From positions 3,640,001 through 3,704,000 of the forward strand of contig NZ_CP044125.1 of assembly GCF_016864575.1 (NCBI RefSeq): 64,000 bases of DNA, given 5' to 3'. Under the pieces are notes generated by a model. The model did not search any database. It was not told where the DNA came from and saw only the letters and a list, made by a program, of their open reading frames with translations. Numbering within the stretch: the first letter of the stretch is position 1; the number at the start of each line of letters is the position of its first letter. This document shows positions 52,757 through 61,648 of this stretch, piece by piece. The translations under genes were made by a program, and so were the position numbers. The DNA comes from Rhizobium sp. BG4 (GTDB taxonomy: Bacteria > Pseudomonadota > Alphaproteobacteria > Rhizobiales > Rhizobiaceae).

Positions 52757-54577
52757 GTGCGCAATACAAAGATTTCGACCCGTCTCTACGGGCTTGTCGG
52801 GCTGACGCTGGCGATTTTCGTCGGCGTGATGGCTTTCTTCCTGAACTATTCCTACTCGGAGCTTGAAGCGGAGCGGAAAGCCGGGCTGGCGCAGATGGAT
52901 GCGACGGCCATCAACATCATGAAGAAATACTACAAGATGGAGCAGGACGGCACGCTGACGCGCGAACAGGCGCAGACGGCGGTCAAGGACGTCATCGCCT
53001 CCATGCGCTACGGCGACAGCGGCTATTTCTGGATCAACGACATGCATCCCAACATGGTGATGCATCCGATCAAGCCGGAGCTCAACGGCACCGACCTCAC
53101 GCAAAACAAGGATCCGAACGGCAAGTTCCTGTTCGTCGAATTCGTCAATACGGTGAAGGCGCACGGCCAGGGCTTCGTCGATTACTACTGGCCGAAGCCG
53201 GGTGCCGAGCAGCCGGTTCTGAAATACTCGCATGTTGCCGGCTTCGAGCCCTGGGGCTGGGTTGTCGGTACCGGCGTCTATGGTGACGACCTTGCCGCAC
53301 TTTACCGGCAGAACGCGCTGTGGGCGGCGCTGCTCTGCGGCCTGGGCGCGATCGTCACCCTGCTCATCGCCTATGCGATCGTCCGCAGTGTCACCGGTCC
53401 GGTGGCGCGGATCGGTGCTGCCATGCATGCGATTGCCACCGACGACTCTGCTGCCGCCGTGGTCGACAGCGAGCGCCGCGACGAAATCGGCCATATGGCG
53501 AAGGCTCTGCTTGTCCTGCGTGACTCGATGGTCGAACGCAGCGAGATGCGTTCGCGCGAAGATTCCCGCCAGCGCGAGCTGGATGGCGAGCGCCGCAGCA
53601 GCGAGCAGCGGATGCGCAGCTCTGCCGAACGCCAGAACCACGCGATGATGACGCTCGGCCAGGGGCTGGAACGGCTTGCCGCCGGTGATCTCACCGTCAC
53701 GGTCGGCGATCTCGGCGAGGAATATTCCAAGCTGCGCTCCGACTTCAACGCTGCTGCCGGTGCGCTTGCCAGCGTCATCCAGGCGATCTCGGAATCGAGC
53801 CATGTCGTCAATGACAGCGCCTCCGATATCAGCGAAGCGACCAGCAACCTGTCGAAGCGGACCGAGCAGCAGGCTGCGGCTCTGGAAGAGACGGCAGCGG
53901 CTCTCGATGAGATCACCGCAACCGTTCGCACCGCCTCCGAGCGGGCAACAGAAGCGCGCGAGATGGTGTCCGAGACGAAGACCAGCGCCGGCAAGTCCGG
54001 CGAGATCGTCCGCAATGCGGTCGCGGCAATGAGCCGGATCGAGGATTCCTCGAGCCGGATCGGCCAGATCATTGGCGTCATCGACGAAATCGCCTTCCAG
54101 ACCAATCTTCTGGCGCTGAATGCCGGTGTCGAAGCGGCGCGTGCGGGTGAGGCGGGACGCGGTTTCGCTGTCGTTGCGCAGGAAGTGCGCGAGCTGGCAC
54201 AGCGCTCGGCGAATGCCGCCAAGGAGATCAAGACGCTGATCAGCAATTCGGCGGCCGAAGTCGAAACCGGCGTGTCGCTGGTTCGCTCGACCGGCGATGC
54301 GCTGGTCGAGATCGAGGCTCTGGTCAACAAGGTCAACGACCACGTGAATTCCATCGCGACGGCTGCCCGCGAACAGGCGACCGGACTGCAGGAGATCAAT
54401 ACCTCGGTTAACCACATGGACCAGATGACGCAGCAGAATGCCGCGATGGTGGAAGAGACCACGGCCGCCAGCCAGACGCTCGCCACCGAGAGCAACCAGC
54501 TGCGCACGCTGCTTTCCAACTTCCGCCTCGGCCAGGGCGAGGCGACGGCTCAGCGCTCCTATAACCGGGCGGCTTGA
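52757..54577 (+). CDS. Methyl-accepting chemotaxis protein with sCache_2 sensor domain
   Basis: 606 residues from GTG 52757, chosen because GAGGGGA precedes it by five bases; ATG 52742 is the alternative. TM1 (about 9-28), periplasmic sCache_2 domain (about 30-185, with MRYGDSGYFWINDM and GWVVGTGVYGDD), TM2, HAMP, and a cytoplasmic signalling domain with tip IDEIAFQTNLLALNAGVEAA. No C-terminal CheR-binding pentapeptide. Small organic acids are common ligands of such domains; the ligand here is unknown. Confidence 0.92.
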   Translation: MRNTKISTRLYGLVGLTLAIFVGVMAFFLNYSYSELEAERKAGLAQMDATAINIMKKYYKMEQDGTLTREQAQTAVKDVIASMRYGDSGYFWINDMHPNMVMHPIKPELNGTDLTQNKDPNGKFLFVEFVNTVKAHGQGFVDYYWPKPGAEQPVLKYSHVAGFEPWGWVVGTGVYGDDLAALYRQNALWAALLCGLGAIVTLLIAYAIVRSVTGPVARIGAAMHAIATDDSAAAVVDSERRDEIGHMAKALLVLRDSMVERSEMRSREDSRQRELDGERRSSEQRMRSSAERQNHAMMTLGQGLERLAAGDLTVTVGDLGEEYSKLRSDFNAAAGALASVIQAISESSHVVNDSASDISEATSNLSKRTEQQAAALEETAAALDEITATVRTASERATEAREMVSETKTSAGKSGEIVRNAVAAMSRIEDSSSRIGQIIGVIDEIAFQTNLLALNAGVEAARAGEAGRGFAVVAQEVRELAQRSANAAKEIKTLISNSAAEVETGVSLVRSTGDALVEIEALVNKVNDHVNSIATAAREQATGLQEINTSVNHMDQMTQQNAAMVEETTAASQTLATESNQLRTLLSNFRLGQGEATAQRSYNRAA

Positions 54578-54702
54578 AGGTATCAGGAGAAGGCGGGAAA
54601 CTGCCTTCTCCATCACGGGTAAGCTTTCCTTCACCAGTTTTATTTAAATTTGAGGGGAATTCTTCAGGTTGCAAGCAGGGCTGCGGGGCGATGGAGGGTA
54701 TT

Positions 54703-55986
54703 GTGTCTGTCTCTCTTTTGCGGCGTATCGTGCTGACCACGCTGGTTTCCACGGCGCTCACGACCTGTTCCGTCAGTGACGGCCTCGTGCCGCCTGCAAG
54801 TGTCGATACAGGCACGAAAGTCAGCTCCATTTCTCCGCCAAGACAGTCGGCCATGCGCATGGCGCCGATGGAAACGGCGCAGTCCTATCCGGGATCGGCG
54901 CCCGTCTCGCGCGCCGGTGGATCGGTCGATTATCTCGATACGCCGAACCTTGCAGGCGAGGGCCATGCTGCAGGCGATGCCGCTCCGGCGTCCGGCCACA
55001 AGCTGCCGATGATTGATAGTGACGAGGCGCTCGCCCAGCAGCAGGTGCCGCGCTCCCAGAACGCGCCCGGCAACTGGGGCGGCACACAGCAGCTTTCTGT
55101 GCCCGACGGCGGCGTCAACATGGATTCCGAGCTCGGCGCCGAACCGGTGGTCGGGCTCGCGCAGGAGCAGCAACAGCAGATCGCCGAGGGCGAGACCGCC
55201 GAGCCGGTCGTCGATGGCATCGGCACCGATGCGCCGACGCAGCGCAACGCCATGCCGCGACCCGCCGCACAGGCGCAGATGAGCCAGGCCCGCGTCTGGA
55301 ACGATGGCAGCGCCGTTGTCGCGCCGCAGCGCGTTCCCGAAGAGGACGAGAGCCAGGAAGTGGCGATGCTGCGGCCCTCGAACCCGATGATGAGCACGCC
55401 GGCAATGCCTGCCGATCTCGGCATGATGCCCGCCTCCGAGCGCGCCTGCCGCCAGGAGCTGAAGCGTCTCGGCGTGATCTATTCCGACAAGCCGGCGATC
55501 TCCAACGGTCCGGCCTGCCAGGTTCCTTATCCGATTTCGTTGCAGGGCCTTTCCGGCAATATCGGCGTGAAGCCAGCGGTGACGCTGAACTGCCAGGTGA
55601 CGCTTGCCTTTGCCAAGTGGGTGAAGAACGAGCTGGCGCCCTCGGCGCGCTTCCGCTACTGGTCGGGCATCCAGACCATCGAGCCGCTCGGTGGCTATTC
55701 CTGCCGGCGCATGAACAACAGCCGCCAGAAATACAATCCGATGTCCGAGCATGCACATGGCAACGCGATCGATGTCGGCAAGTTCGTGCTGAAGAACGGC
55801 CACGAGATCGATATCCGCAAGAAGGGTCTTTTCTCCTTCCGGGAGGGGCGCCTGCTGAAGGCGGTGCGCAGCGATAGCTGCCGCTATTTCAATACCGTGC
55901 TTGGCCCGGGCAGCAATCCGGAGCACTGGAATCATTTCCATTTCGATCTCAGAGAGCGCAAGAGCGGCCGGGTCTATTGCAGCTAG
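54703..55986 (+). CDS. Extensin-like C-terminal domain lipoprotein
   Basis: 427 residues from GTG 54703 (GGAGGG five bases upstream). A short hydrophobic leader with possible lipobox LTTC is followed by a long low-complexity Pro/Gln/Ala region (about 40-240), then an extensin-like C domain (about 245-427). That domain has paired Cys and the VanY/MepA-like metal motifs SEHAHGNAIDV and HWNHFHFDL. Envelope location and a peptidase-type role on peptidoglycan are inferred. Lipidation is uncertain, as Thr precedes Cys. Confidence 0.82.
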   Translation: MSVSLLRRIVLTTLVSTALTTCSVSDGLVPPASVDTGTKVSSISPPRQSAMRMAPMETAQSYPGSAPVSRAGGSVDYLDTPNLAGEGHAAGDAAPASGHKLPMIDSDEALAQQQVPRSQNAPGNWGGTQQLSVPDGGVNMDSELGAEPVVGLAQEQQQQIAEGETAEPVVDGIGTDAPTQRNAMPRPAAQAQMSQARVWNDGSAVVAPQRVPEEDESQEVAMLRPSNPMMSTPAMPADLGMMPASERACRQELKRLGVIYSDKPAISNGPACQVPYPISLQGLSGNIGVKPAVTLNCQVTLAFAKWVKNELAPSARFRYWSGIQTIEPLGGYSCRRMNNSRQKYNPMSEHAHGNAIDVGKFVLKNGHEIDIRKKGLFSFREGRLLKAVRSDSCRYFNTVLGPGSNPEHWNHFHFDLRERKSGRVYCS

Positions 55987-56050
55987 GCTGATGGCTTGGC
56001 CTCGACAGGGGAATCTGATCTGACGGGCTCTTTCTGAGAGGAGAGTCCGG

Positions 56051-56299
56051 ATGGCCGAACGCAAGCGCCCGAATTTCATCATGCTCATTCTTGTCGTTGT
56101 CATTGCTGCCGCCGCCGTGTTCGGCGGGCGTTGGTATGCCTATGTCGCCTATGCGAGCGACCCGTTCGATGAGGTCGGCATCAGCCTCAACACCATGATG
56201 CCGGCGCCGATTCGCGACATCGGCTGCGGCATGCTGAAGAGCCGTTTCGAGGGCAAGACGCTGCCGCCCTTCGGCTGCGGCGTGAACGGACAGTGGTGA
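56051..56299 (+). CDS. Small signal-anchored hypothetical protein
   Basis: 82 residues, ATG after GAGAGGAGAG. One hydrophobic segment (about 9-26) acts as anchor or signal; the exported remainder has two Cys (DIGCGML ... FGCGVNGQW) that could form a disulfide. No family recognised. It may be co-transcribed with the extensin-like gene 64 bases upstream. Confidence 0.65.
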   Translation: MAERKRPNFIMLILVVVIAAAAVFGGRWYAYVAYASDPFDEVGISLNTMMPAPIRDIGCGMLKSRFEGKTLPPFGCGVNGQW

Positions 56300-56687
56300 G
56301 CGGACAAAAAGAAAGCCGGCGAAACGCCGGCTCAGACTGACCGGCCTTCAGGGGAGATCGACCGGATATTCAAAGTGTTCGTGCTTACAGCGGCATTTCG
56401 ATACAAATAGAGACAGCGGAAATAAGGGGCGTAACGAGCGCCCGATGACGGTTCCGCAAAGGGATGGGCGGCGGCGCGGGAACCGTTGCTTGCCTCTGTG
56501 GCGGTTATCCCCCGCAAAGATCACCGGTTGATGACAAAGGCAGTGGAAAGACGATTTTCGATGAGCCGCTTTGCTTGGCGCCACTATGGGCTGCCCTCTG
56601 AATAGTGTGTTCACGGGCTGCGGGATGTCAAAGTGTCATAAAGGGACTATATAGCGGCACAATAAGAGGAAACGTCCAAAAAATCGC
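56300..56687. other. Intergenic region before the ABC exporter operon
   Basis: 388 bases. A minus-strand hairpin with T-rich tail lies at its left end. Two minus-strand open frames (61 and 88 codons) have no coding character that I can support. The exporter promoter presumably lies in the right part. Confidence 0.4.
56305..56332 (-). terminator. Minus-strand terminator-like hairpin
   Basis: Stem AGCCGGCG/CGCCGGCT with loop of three, and TTCTTTTTG on the minus strand. No minus-strand gene is recognised upstream of it. It might also act on plus-strand transcripts as a plain hairpin. Confidence 0.5.
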
Positions 56688-57614
56688 ATGGCTCCCATCA
56701 TTTCCATCCGCAATCTCACCAAGCACTACGCCAACGGCTTCGAGGCCCTGAAGGGCATCGATCTCGATGTGGAGAAGGGCGAGATCCTGGCACTGCTCGG
56801 CCCGAACGGCGCCGGCAAGACGACGATGATCTCGATCGTCTGCGGCATCGTCAATCCGAGCGGCGGCGAAGTGCTCGTCGGCGGCCATGACGTCGTGAAG
56901 GATTTCCGTGCGACCCGCACGATGATCGGTCTTGTGCCGCAGGAGCTGACGACGGACCAGTTCGAAACGGTCTGGAACACCGTCAGCTTCTCGCGCGGGC
57001 TGCATGGCAAGAAGCCGAACCCGGCGCATATCGAGAAAGTGCTGCGCGACCTGTCTCTCTGGGACAAGAAGGACAATACGCTGCGCCAGCTTTCGGGCGG
57101 CATGAAGCGGCGCGTGCTGATTGCCAAGGCGCTGAGCCATGAACCGGAGATCCTGTTCCTCGACGAGCCGACCGCCGGTGTCGACGTGACGCTGCGCAAG
57201 GACATGTGGCGCGTCGTCGAGCAGCTGCGCGAATCCGGCGTGACGATCATCCTGACCACGCATTATATCGAAGAGGCCGAGGAGATCGCCGATCGCGTCG
57301 GCGTCATCAATGGCGGTAAGCTGCTATTGGTCGAAGAGAAGGCGGCGCTGATGGCCAAGCTCGGCCGCAAGCAGCTGATCCTCGAACTCGCCGAGCCGCT
57401 CGACAAACTGCCGGAGCATTTTGCCGGAAACGGCCTTTCACTCGAACAGGGCGGTGCGCGGCTGGTCTATAACTTCGACGCGCATAACGAACAGGAAAGC
57501 ATCGCAGCGCTCCTGACCCGGCTTTCGGCCGACAACATCCATTTCAAGGATCTCTCGACGCGGCAGAGCTCGCTCGAAGATATCTTCGTGGCACTCGTGG
57601 GAGGCGCCAAGTGA
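56688..57614 (+). CDS. ABC-2 exporter ATP-binding protein (YadG-like)
   Basis: 308 residues. Walker A GPNGAGKT, signature LSGGMKRR, Walker B ILFLDEPTAGVD and the switch His (LTTHYIEEAEE) are intact. The C-terminal 80 residues form the extension found in DrrA/YadG-type ATPases. It pairs with the permease whose GTG overlaps its stop. Substrate unknown. Confidence 0.9.
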   Translation: MAPIISIRNLTKHYANGFEALKGIDLDVEKGEILALLGPNGAGKTTMISIVCGIVNPSGGEVLVGGHDVVKDFRATRTMIGLVPQELTTDQFETVWNTVSFSRGLHGKKPNPAHIEKVLRDLSLWDKKDNTLRQLSGGMKRRVLIAKALSHEPEILFLDEPTAGVDVTLRKDMWRVVEQLRESGVTIILTTHYIEEAEEIADRVGVINGGKLLLVEEKAALMAKLGRKQLILELAEPLDKLPEHFAGNGLSLEQGGARLVYNFDAHNEQESIAALLTRLSADNIHFKDLSTRQSSLEDIFVALVGGAK

Positions 57615-58372
57615 ATATCGAAGCCATCAAGTCCATCTATTTCTTTGAGATGGCCCGCACGCGCCGCACGCTGCTGCAGAGCGTGGTGTCTCCCGTCATA
57701 TCCACTTCGCTCTATTTCATCGTCTTCGGTGCGGCCGTCGGCTCGCGGATCCAGACGGTGGAGGGCGTCTCCTACGGCGCTTTCATCACGCCCGGCCTGA
57801 TCATGCTGACGCTGCTCGGCCAGTGCATCAGCAACGGCTCCTTCGGCATTTATTTCCCGAAATTCACCGGGACGATCTACGAAGTGCTGTCGGCGCCGGT
57901 GGCAATGACCGAGATCCTGCTCGGCTATGTCGGCGCTGCCGCGACCAAGGGATTGCTGATCGGGCTCATCATTTTGCTGACGGCCAACGCTTTCGTGGAG
58001 GTGCGCATCGAGCATCCCTTCATGATGATCCTGTTCTTCCTGCTGACGGCGATCACCTTCAGCCTGTTCGGCTTCATGATCGGCATCTGGGCGGGCAATT
58101 TCGAGCAGCTGAACCTGATCCCGATGCTGGTCGTGCCGCCGCTGACCTTCCTCGGCGGCAGCTTCTACTCGATCAACATGCTGCCGCCCTTCTGGCAGGC
58201 GGTCAGCCATTTCAATCCGGTCCTCTATCTCGTCAGCGGCTTCCGCTGGAGTTTCTACGGGATCGCCGACGTCAATCCGCTGATCAGCCTGTCGATGATC
58301 ACGCTGTTCCTGGCGATCTGCCTTGGCACGCTTGGGTGGATGTTCAAGACCGGTTACCGGCTTCGCAACTGA
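57611..58372 (+). CDS. ABC-2 exporter permease (YadH-like)
   Basis: 253 residues, GTG start overlapping the ATPase stop by four bases. Six hydrophobic segments of ABC-2 type; SPVISTSLYFIVFGAAVGSR and FLGGSFYSINMLPPFWQ are typical of YadH/NodJ relatives. It forms an inner-membrane exporter with the preceding ATPase. Confidence 0.9.
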   Translation: MNIEAIKSIYFFEMARTRRTLLQSVVSPVISTSLYFIVFGAAVGSRIQTVEGVSYGAFITPGLIMLTLLGQCISNGSFGIYFPKFTGTIYEVLSAPVAMTEILLGYVGAAATKGLLIGLIILLTANAFVEVRIEHPFMMILFFLLTAITFSLFGFMIGIWAGNFEQLNLIPMLVVPPLTFLGGSFYSINMLPPFWQAVSHFNPVLYLVSGFRWSFYGIADVNPLISLSMITLFLAICLGTLGWMFKTGYRLRN

Positions 58373-58664
58373 GGTGCAATTGCACGCAGGTGTTGAATTC
58401 GTCCATCGGCACGTATCGCCGTGATGTAAATGTGCAATGCATGGCTGTGCAATAGCTGAAATCTCAAGGAAGATTTTACCTATGGTGGCGTGATTTCGCG
58501 TTTACGTGTGGAAATCTTGCCTTGTCACGCTTCCGTCACGCGACAACCTTATCGTTAGTGTGCTTAATTAGCTTTGCGAAGCGAGGGGATCGCTAGCGTC
58601 TCCTTCACTTCTGTCTTCGGACGGCGGTGAAGATTCTACCGCCACTAGAATACGGACGCCGAGA

Positions 58665-58808
58665 ATGATCAGACTGCAAATTTTGTTCGCTGTCGCGTTC
58701 ATGGTCGCGATGTGCTCGCTGGCCTTTGCCGTCAGCTACAACCATTCGAAGGTGAGCGACAGCCACACGGGAAGCACCGGCTTCCTCTGGCTTTCGGCCT
58801 CGAGCTGA
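58665..58808 (+). CDS. 47-residue exported or membrane small protein
   Basis: MIRLQILFAVAFMVAMCSLA is a signal-like hydrophobic start, followed by a short polar tail ending LWLSASS. The upstream ribosome binding site is weak. Not recognised; coding status is moderate. Confidence 0.4.
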   Translation: MIRLQILFAVAFMVAMCSLAFAVSYNHSKVSDSHTGSTGFLWLSASS

Positions 58809-58821
58809 TGCTTGCCGCCTG

Positions 58822-58980
58822 CTAACGTGCATATCTCTCGAGGATCGCGCCACCGAAGGCCGGCAGCAATCCGAAGATCAGAAGCTGCAGCGTGCCTTCG
58901 ATCACGACAAGCCAGTTCAGCAGGAAGGCTGCCGCAAGACCCGCGGCGCAGCCGATGATGAACCTGCCATATCCCCGCAT
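58822..58980 (-). CDS. 52-residue two-helix membrane protein
   Basis: Start at ATG 58980 with GAGGA seven bases upstream. Two hydrophobic stretches (about 6-27 and 31-46) separated by a short polar turn. No family recognised. It is first downstream of the 59021 gene on the same strand. Confidence 0.6.
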   Translation of the reverse strand: MRGYGRFIIGCAAGLAAAFLLNWLVVIEGTLQLLIFGLLPAFGGAILERYAR

Positions 58981-59020
58981 GTCGCTGTCCTCACCGGCTG
59001 CCTGATATAGCCAACAAAAC

Positions 59021-59470
59021 TCAGTTCTGCGTCGGGCGGATATTGCCGACGCCGATTTCGCCTTCGAGCACGCCGCGCTGCAGATCGCTGCGGCCATGCT
59101 CGATCTCGATGACGCTGTAGAGCTTGTCGTTGCGGAAGGCGCTGGCATTGATCGTCGTGACATCCTCGGCGGGCGCGGAATCGATCTCCATGAAATCGAG
59201 CTCCCGGCTTGCCGCCACGATCCGCGCATCGCCTGCCGTGCGGGCCGCGACGATCACTTCGCCCTGTGACGGCGCGTTCTGCCAGTTGGTGTCGGTGGGG
59301 GCTGCGATCGGCACCAGCCGATAGACGTTCAGCTCCTCGTCGCCTGTTGCATGCCCGTGCTCTCGGGCGGCATCTTCCATTTGCGCCTGGCTTTCGACGG
59401 ATTGTCCGAAATGGGTGCGGCTGACGCCATTGAAGGCATCCTTGCCGCCGGTTCTGACGGTATTCGACAT
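59021..59470 (-). CDS. Hypothetical soluble protein
   Basis: 149 residues, ATG with GGAG upstream. Hydrophilic, acidic, without signal or cysteines; contains NVYRLVPIAAPTDTNWQNAP and a beta-rich C-terminal half. Function and family are not recognised. It lies in a run of small minus-strand genes. Confidence 0.6.
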   Translation of the reverse strand: MSNTVRTGGKDAFNGVSRTHFGQSVESQAQMEDAAREHGHATGDEELNVYRLVPIAAPTDTNWQNAPSQGEVIVAARTAGDARIVAASRELDFMEIDSAPAEDVTTINASAFRNDKLYSVIEIEHGRSDLQRGVLEGEIGVGNIRPTQN

Positions 59471-59502
59471 GGTGATCTCCTATTCTTCGCGCTGGCAGCC
59501 GC

Positions 59503-59712
59503 TCACTTGGCGTTGATGGTCGGCAGAAAGAGCTCGACCTGCCTGCGACTATCCGTGTCGAGCGTTTCGACGCGCGCCTTCCAGAAAGCCGCCGCCTCCG
59601 GGGTGTCGGCTTCCCAGCTGCGGGTGGATACGATGTTATCGTCCACCACCGCCCAGCGATGCCCGCCGAGACGCATATATTCGTCGGCAATGTCCTTGGT
59701 CCGGTTGTCCAT
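59503..59712 (-). CDS. Small hypothetical protein
   Basis: 69 residues, ATG after AAAGGAGG. MDNRTKDIADEYMRLGGHRW and an acidic helix follow; soluble. Unknown family; 32 bases upstream of the 59021-59470 gene and probably co-transcribed. Confidence 0.6.
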   Translation of the reverse strand: MDNRTKDIADEYMRLGGHRWAVVDDNIVSTRSWEADTPEAAAFWKARVETLDTDSRRQVELFLPTINAK

Positions 59713-59784
59713 GACAGCCTCCTTTCAAGGTTTGAACCCTGTTGGAGCGTGCAAGTTCCATGGATATGCCGATAAAGGCGGGGC

Positions 59785-60486
59785 TCAATCCCGCAGGCGC
59801 AGTTCGTCCGTCTGCATCTGCATCGAGCCCAGCGTCTCCAGGAAGCTCATGCCGAGGAGGCTCTGGTCGAGTTTGCCGTCTTCGGCGACGCTGGCGGCGA
59901 CGCCGGTGCGGGTGATCGGGCCGATGGAGACGCGGTCGAGGGTGACGGGTGCGGCGCGGGTGCGGCCGTTAGCGGTCATCACGGTCATCGAGTATTCGAG
60001 GTTCTCGGGAATGATGCCGATGCGTTCGGCGTCGGCATGTGAGAGTGCCACCATGCTGGCGCCGGTATCGACCAGCATCTGGATGGTCTGGCCGTTGACG
60101 GCGACATCGGCTTCGAAATGGCCGTTCAGGAGCTTGTGGAGGATGACCTCGCTGCCGCCCTCGCTGGTGGTGACGACAACGGCGCGGCCGGGCACGAGGC
60201 CGGCGAGCAACCGGTTGCCGACGCCCTGCAGATCCTGCCGGTAGAGATAGACGGTGGCGAGCGCCAGGATGATGACCAGCCAGATCATCAGGTTGCGCAT
60301 CGTTTCACCGATATTGCGCCGGCTTGCCCAGACGCCGGCGGACAGCATCAGCGCGATCGGCAGCAGATAGATCATGCGGCCGAAATCATCGGCTTCCATG
60401 CCCATGATCCGGTCATTGCCGTTGTTGAAGAGAAGGATTGCAAGACCGATGCCGATGATCAGCAGGAAGACCGTCAGCCGGGTCAT
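59785..60486 (-). CDS. Membrane-anchored retropepsin-like aspartic protease (TIGR02281)
   Basis: 233 residues. Hydrophobic segments at about 4-20, 38-53 and 66-82 are followed by a retroviral-type aspartic protease domain. Its catalytic motif DTGAS is at 140-144, with LLGMSFLETLG near the end. One catalytic motif per chain implies a homodimer. It overlaps the upstream DUF1289 gene by four bases. Substrates are unknown. Confidence 0.87.
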   Translation of the reverse strand: MTRLTVFLLIIGIGLAILLFNNGNDRIMGMEADDFGRMIYLLPIALMLSAGVWASRRNIGETMRNLMIWLVIILALATVYLYRQDLQGVGNRLLAGLVPGRAVVVTTSEGGSEVILHKLLNGHFEADVAVNGQTIQMLVDTGASMVALSHADAERIGIIPENLEYSMTVMTANGRTRAAPVTLDRVSIGPITRTGVAASVAEDGKLDQSLLGMSFLETLGSMQMQTDELRLRD

Positions 60487-60692
60487 GCAGAGTGCCTCGC
60501 GTTGGTATTTTGCCGGCTATCGTTCTGCGTGGGGCCATCGAAGATGCGGGCGGGGAGGATCGCCATGAGCCGCGCGCGCTCCGCATCGGAATAGCTCATC
60601 CAACCGCCGATTTCCTGGATCGTGCGGCCGCAGCCCATGCAAAAGCCGGTTGCGGGGTCCATCGAGCATACGTTGATGCAGGGTGTTTGCAT
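60483..60692 (-). CDS. DUF1289 family small Cys-rich protein
   Basis: 69 residues. The N-terminal motif TPCINVCSMDPATGFCMGCG has the four conserved Cys of DUF1289 (likely metal binding), followed by TIQEIGGW and the S-x-x-E-R helix. It lies between cobS and the aspartic protease gene, coupled to the latter. Confidence 0.88.
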   Translation of the reverse strand: MQTPCINVCSMDPATGFCMGCGRTIQEIGGWMSYSDAERARLMAILPARIFDGPTQNDSRQNTNARHSA

Positions 60693-60710
60693 GAGCGATA
60701 TATCGTTGTT

Positions 60711-61493
60711 TCACAAGGCCATGGCAAGGGCGCAGAAGGCGGCGATCTCGGAAATCTGTTCGGCGGCGCCGAGCGTATCGCCGGTATGGCCGTTCAGCTT
60801 GCGGCGGATGTAGAGGGTGAAGACGAGAACCGAAATGCCGGCCGCCAGCAGGCTGCAGACGAGCGGCAGCAGGCCCATGGCCGGCCAGACGATCAGCGCT
60901 GCGAACAGGCAGGCTGAGACGACGGCGATATGCATGGCGCTTTCGCCGGGTTTGCCTGAAGATGCGGCGAGCCCGTCCGCCTTCGCCGGGGGCAGGCGGT
61001 GCCAATGCCAGACGAGGGCGGATCGCCCAAGGCAGGCGGCGACGGGGATCGCGAGTGCGGCTTCCATAGACGGGACTTCGCGGGCGATGGCGGCGAGTGC
61101 GGCGGCGCGGAGTGCCACGGAGAGGATGAGGGCGAGGGCGCCGTAGCTGCCGATCCGGCTGTCCTTCATGATCAGAAGGGCATGATCCCGGTCGCGCCCG
61201 CCACCAACACCATCGGCGGTGTCCGCCAGTCCATCCTCGTGGAGCGCGCCGCTGATGATAGCGAGCACGGCGATTGCCACGAGCGCTGCCATCAGGCGGT
61301 CGGCGCGCAGGCCGAGCAGCAGCAGAAAGATTGCGGCGGGGACGATGCCGATCAGCAGGCCGGCCAGCGGGAAAGCGCGTGCGGTACGGCTGAGCTTGCC
61401 GTCATCGCCTGCGAAGACGAAAGAGGGCATGGGGATGCGGCTCAGGAACGCGACGGCGCGGGCGGTGTCGAGCGCATAGGCCTTGATGATCAT
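60711..61493 (-). CDS. cobS: Adenosylcobinamide-GDP ribazoletransferase (cobalamin synthase)
   Basis: 260 residues, multiple membrane helices. The conserved acidic motif HEDGLADTADGVGGG (about 83-97) with DSRIGSYGAL defines CobS/CobV. It joins adenosylcobinamide-GDP and alpha-ribazole at the inner membrane, the last steps of B12 assembly. It is divergent from cobT, which makes alpha-ribazole phosphate. Confidence 0.93.
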   Translation of the reverse strand: MIIKAYALDTARAVAFLSRIPMPSFVFAGDDGKLSRTARAFPLAGLLIGIVPAAIFLLLLGLRADRLMAALVAIAVLAIISGALHEDGLADTADGVGGGRDRDHALLIMKDSRIGSYGALALILSVALRAAALAAIAREVPSMEAALAIPVAACLGRSALVWHWHRLPPAKADGLAASSGKPGESAMHIAVVSACLFAALIVWPAMGLLPLVCSLLAAGISVLVFTLYIRRKLNGHTGDTLGAAEQISEIAAFCALAMAL

Positions 61494-61648
61494 GTCCCCA
61501 CTTCATGCATGGAAGCTGCGGCGCTTTTGGAGTTGTTCGCCTCTGCCGCTGGCTTTAAGAGAGTCGCGACGAAAGAAGCCGATTTGCTGCGAAAAGACAA
61601 GTTGGCCCCGGCAAGCCGGGAGAAAACAGAATACAAGGAAGTCCCTTC

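Noticed and set aside
56688..58372. NodI/NodJ lipochitooligosaccharide exporter
   Set aside because: The ABC-2 pair is related, but sequence features fit YadG/YadH better and no nod genes or nod box are nearby.
61494..61648. Cobalamin riboswitch in the cobS-cobT spacer
   Set aside because: AAGCCGGGAGAAAA near 61614 resembles part of a B12 box, but the spacer is too short for the full element and other conserved helices were not found.
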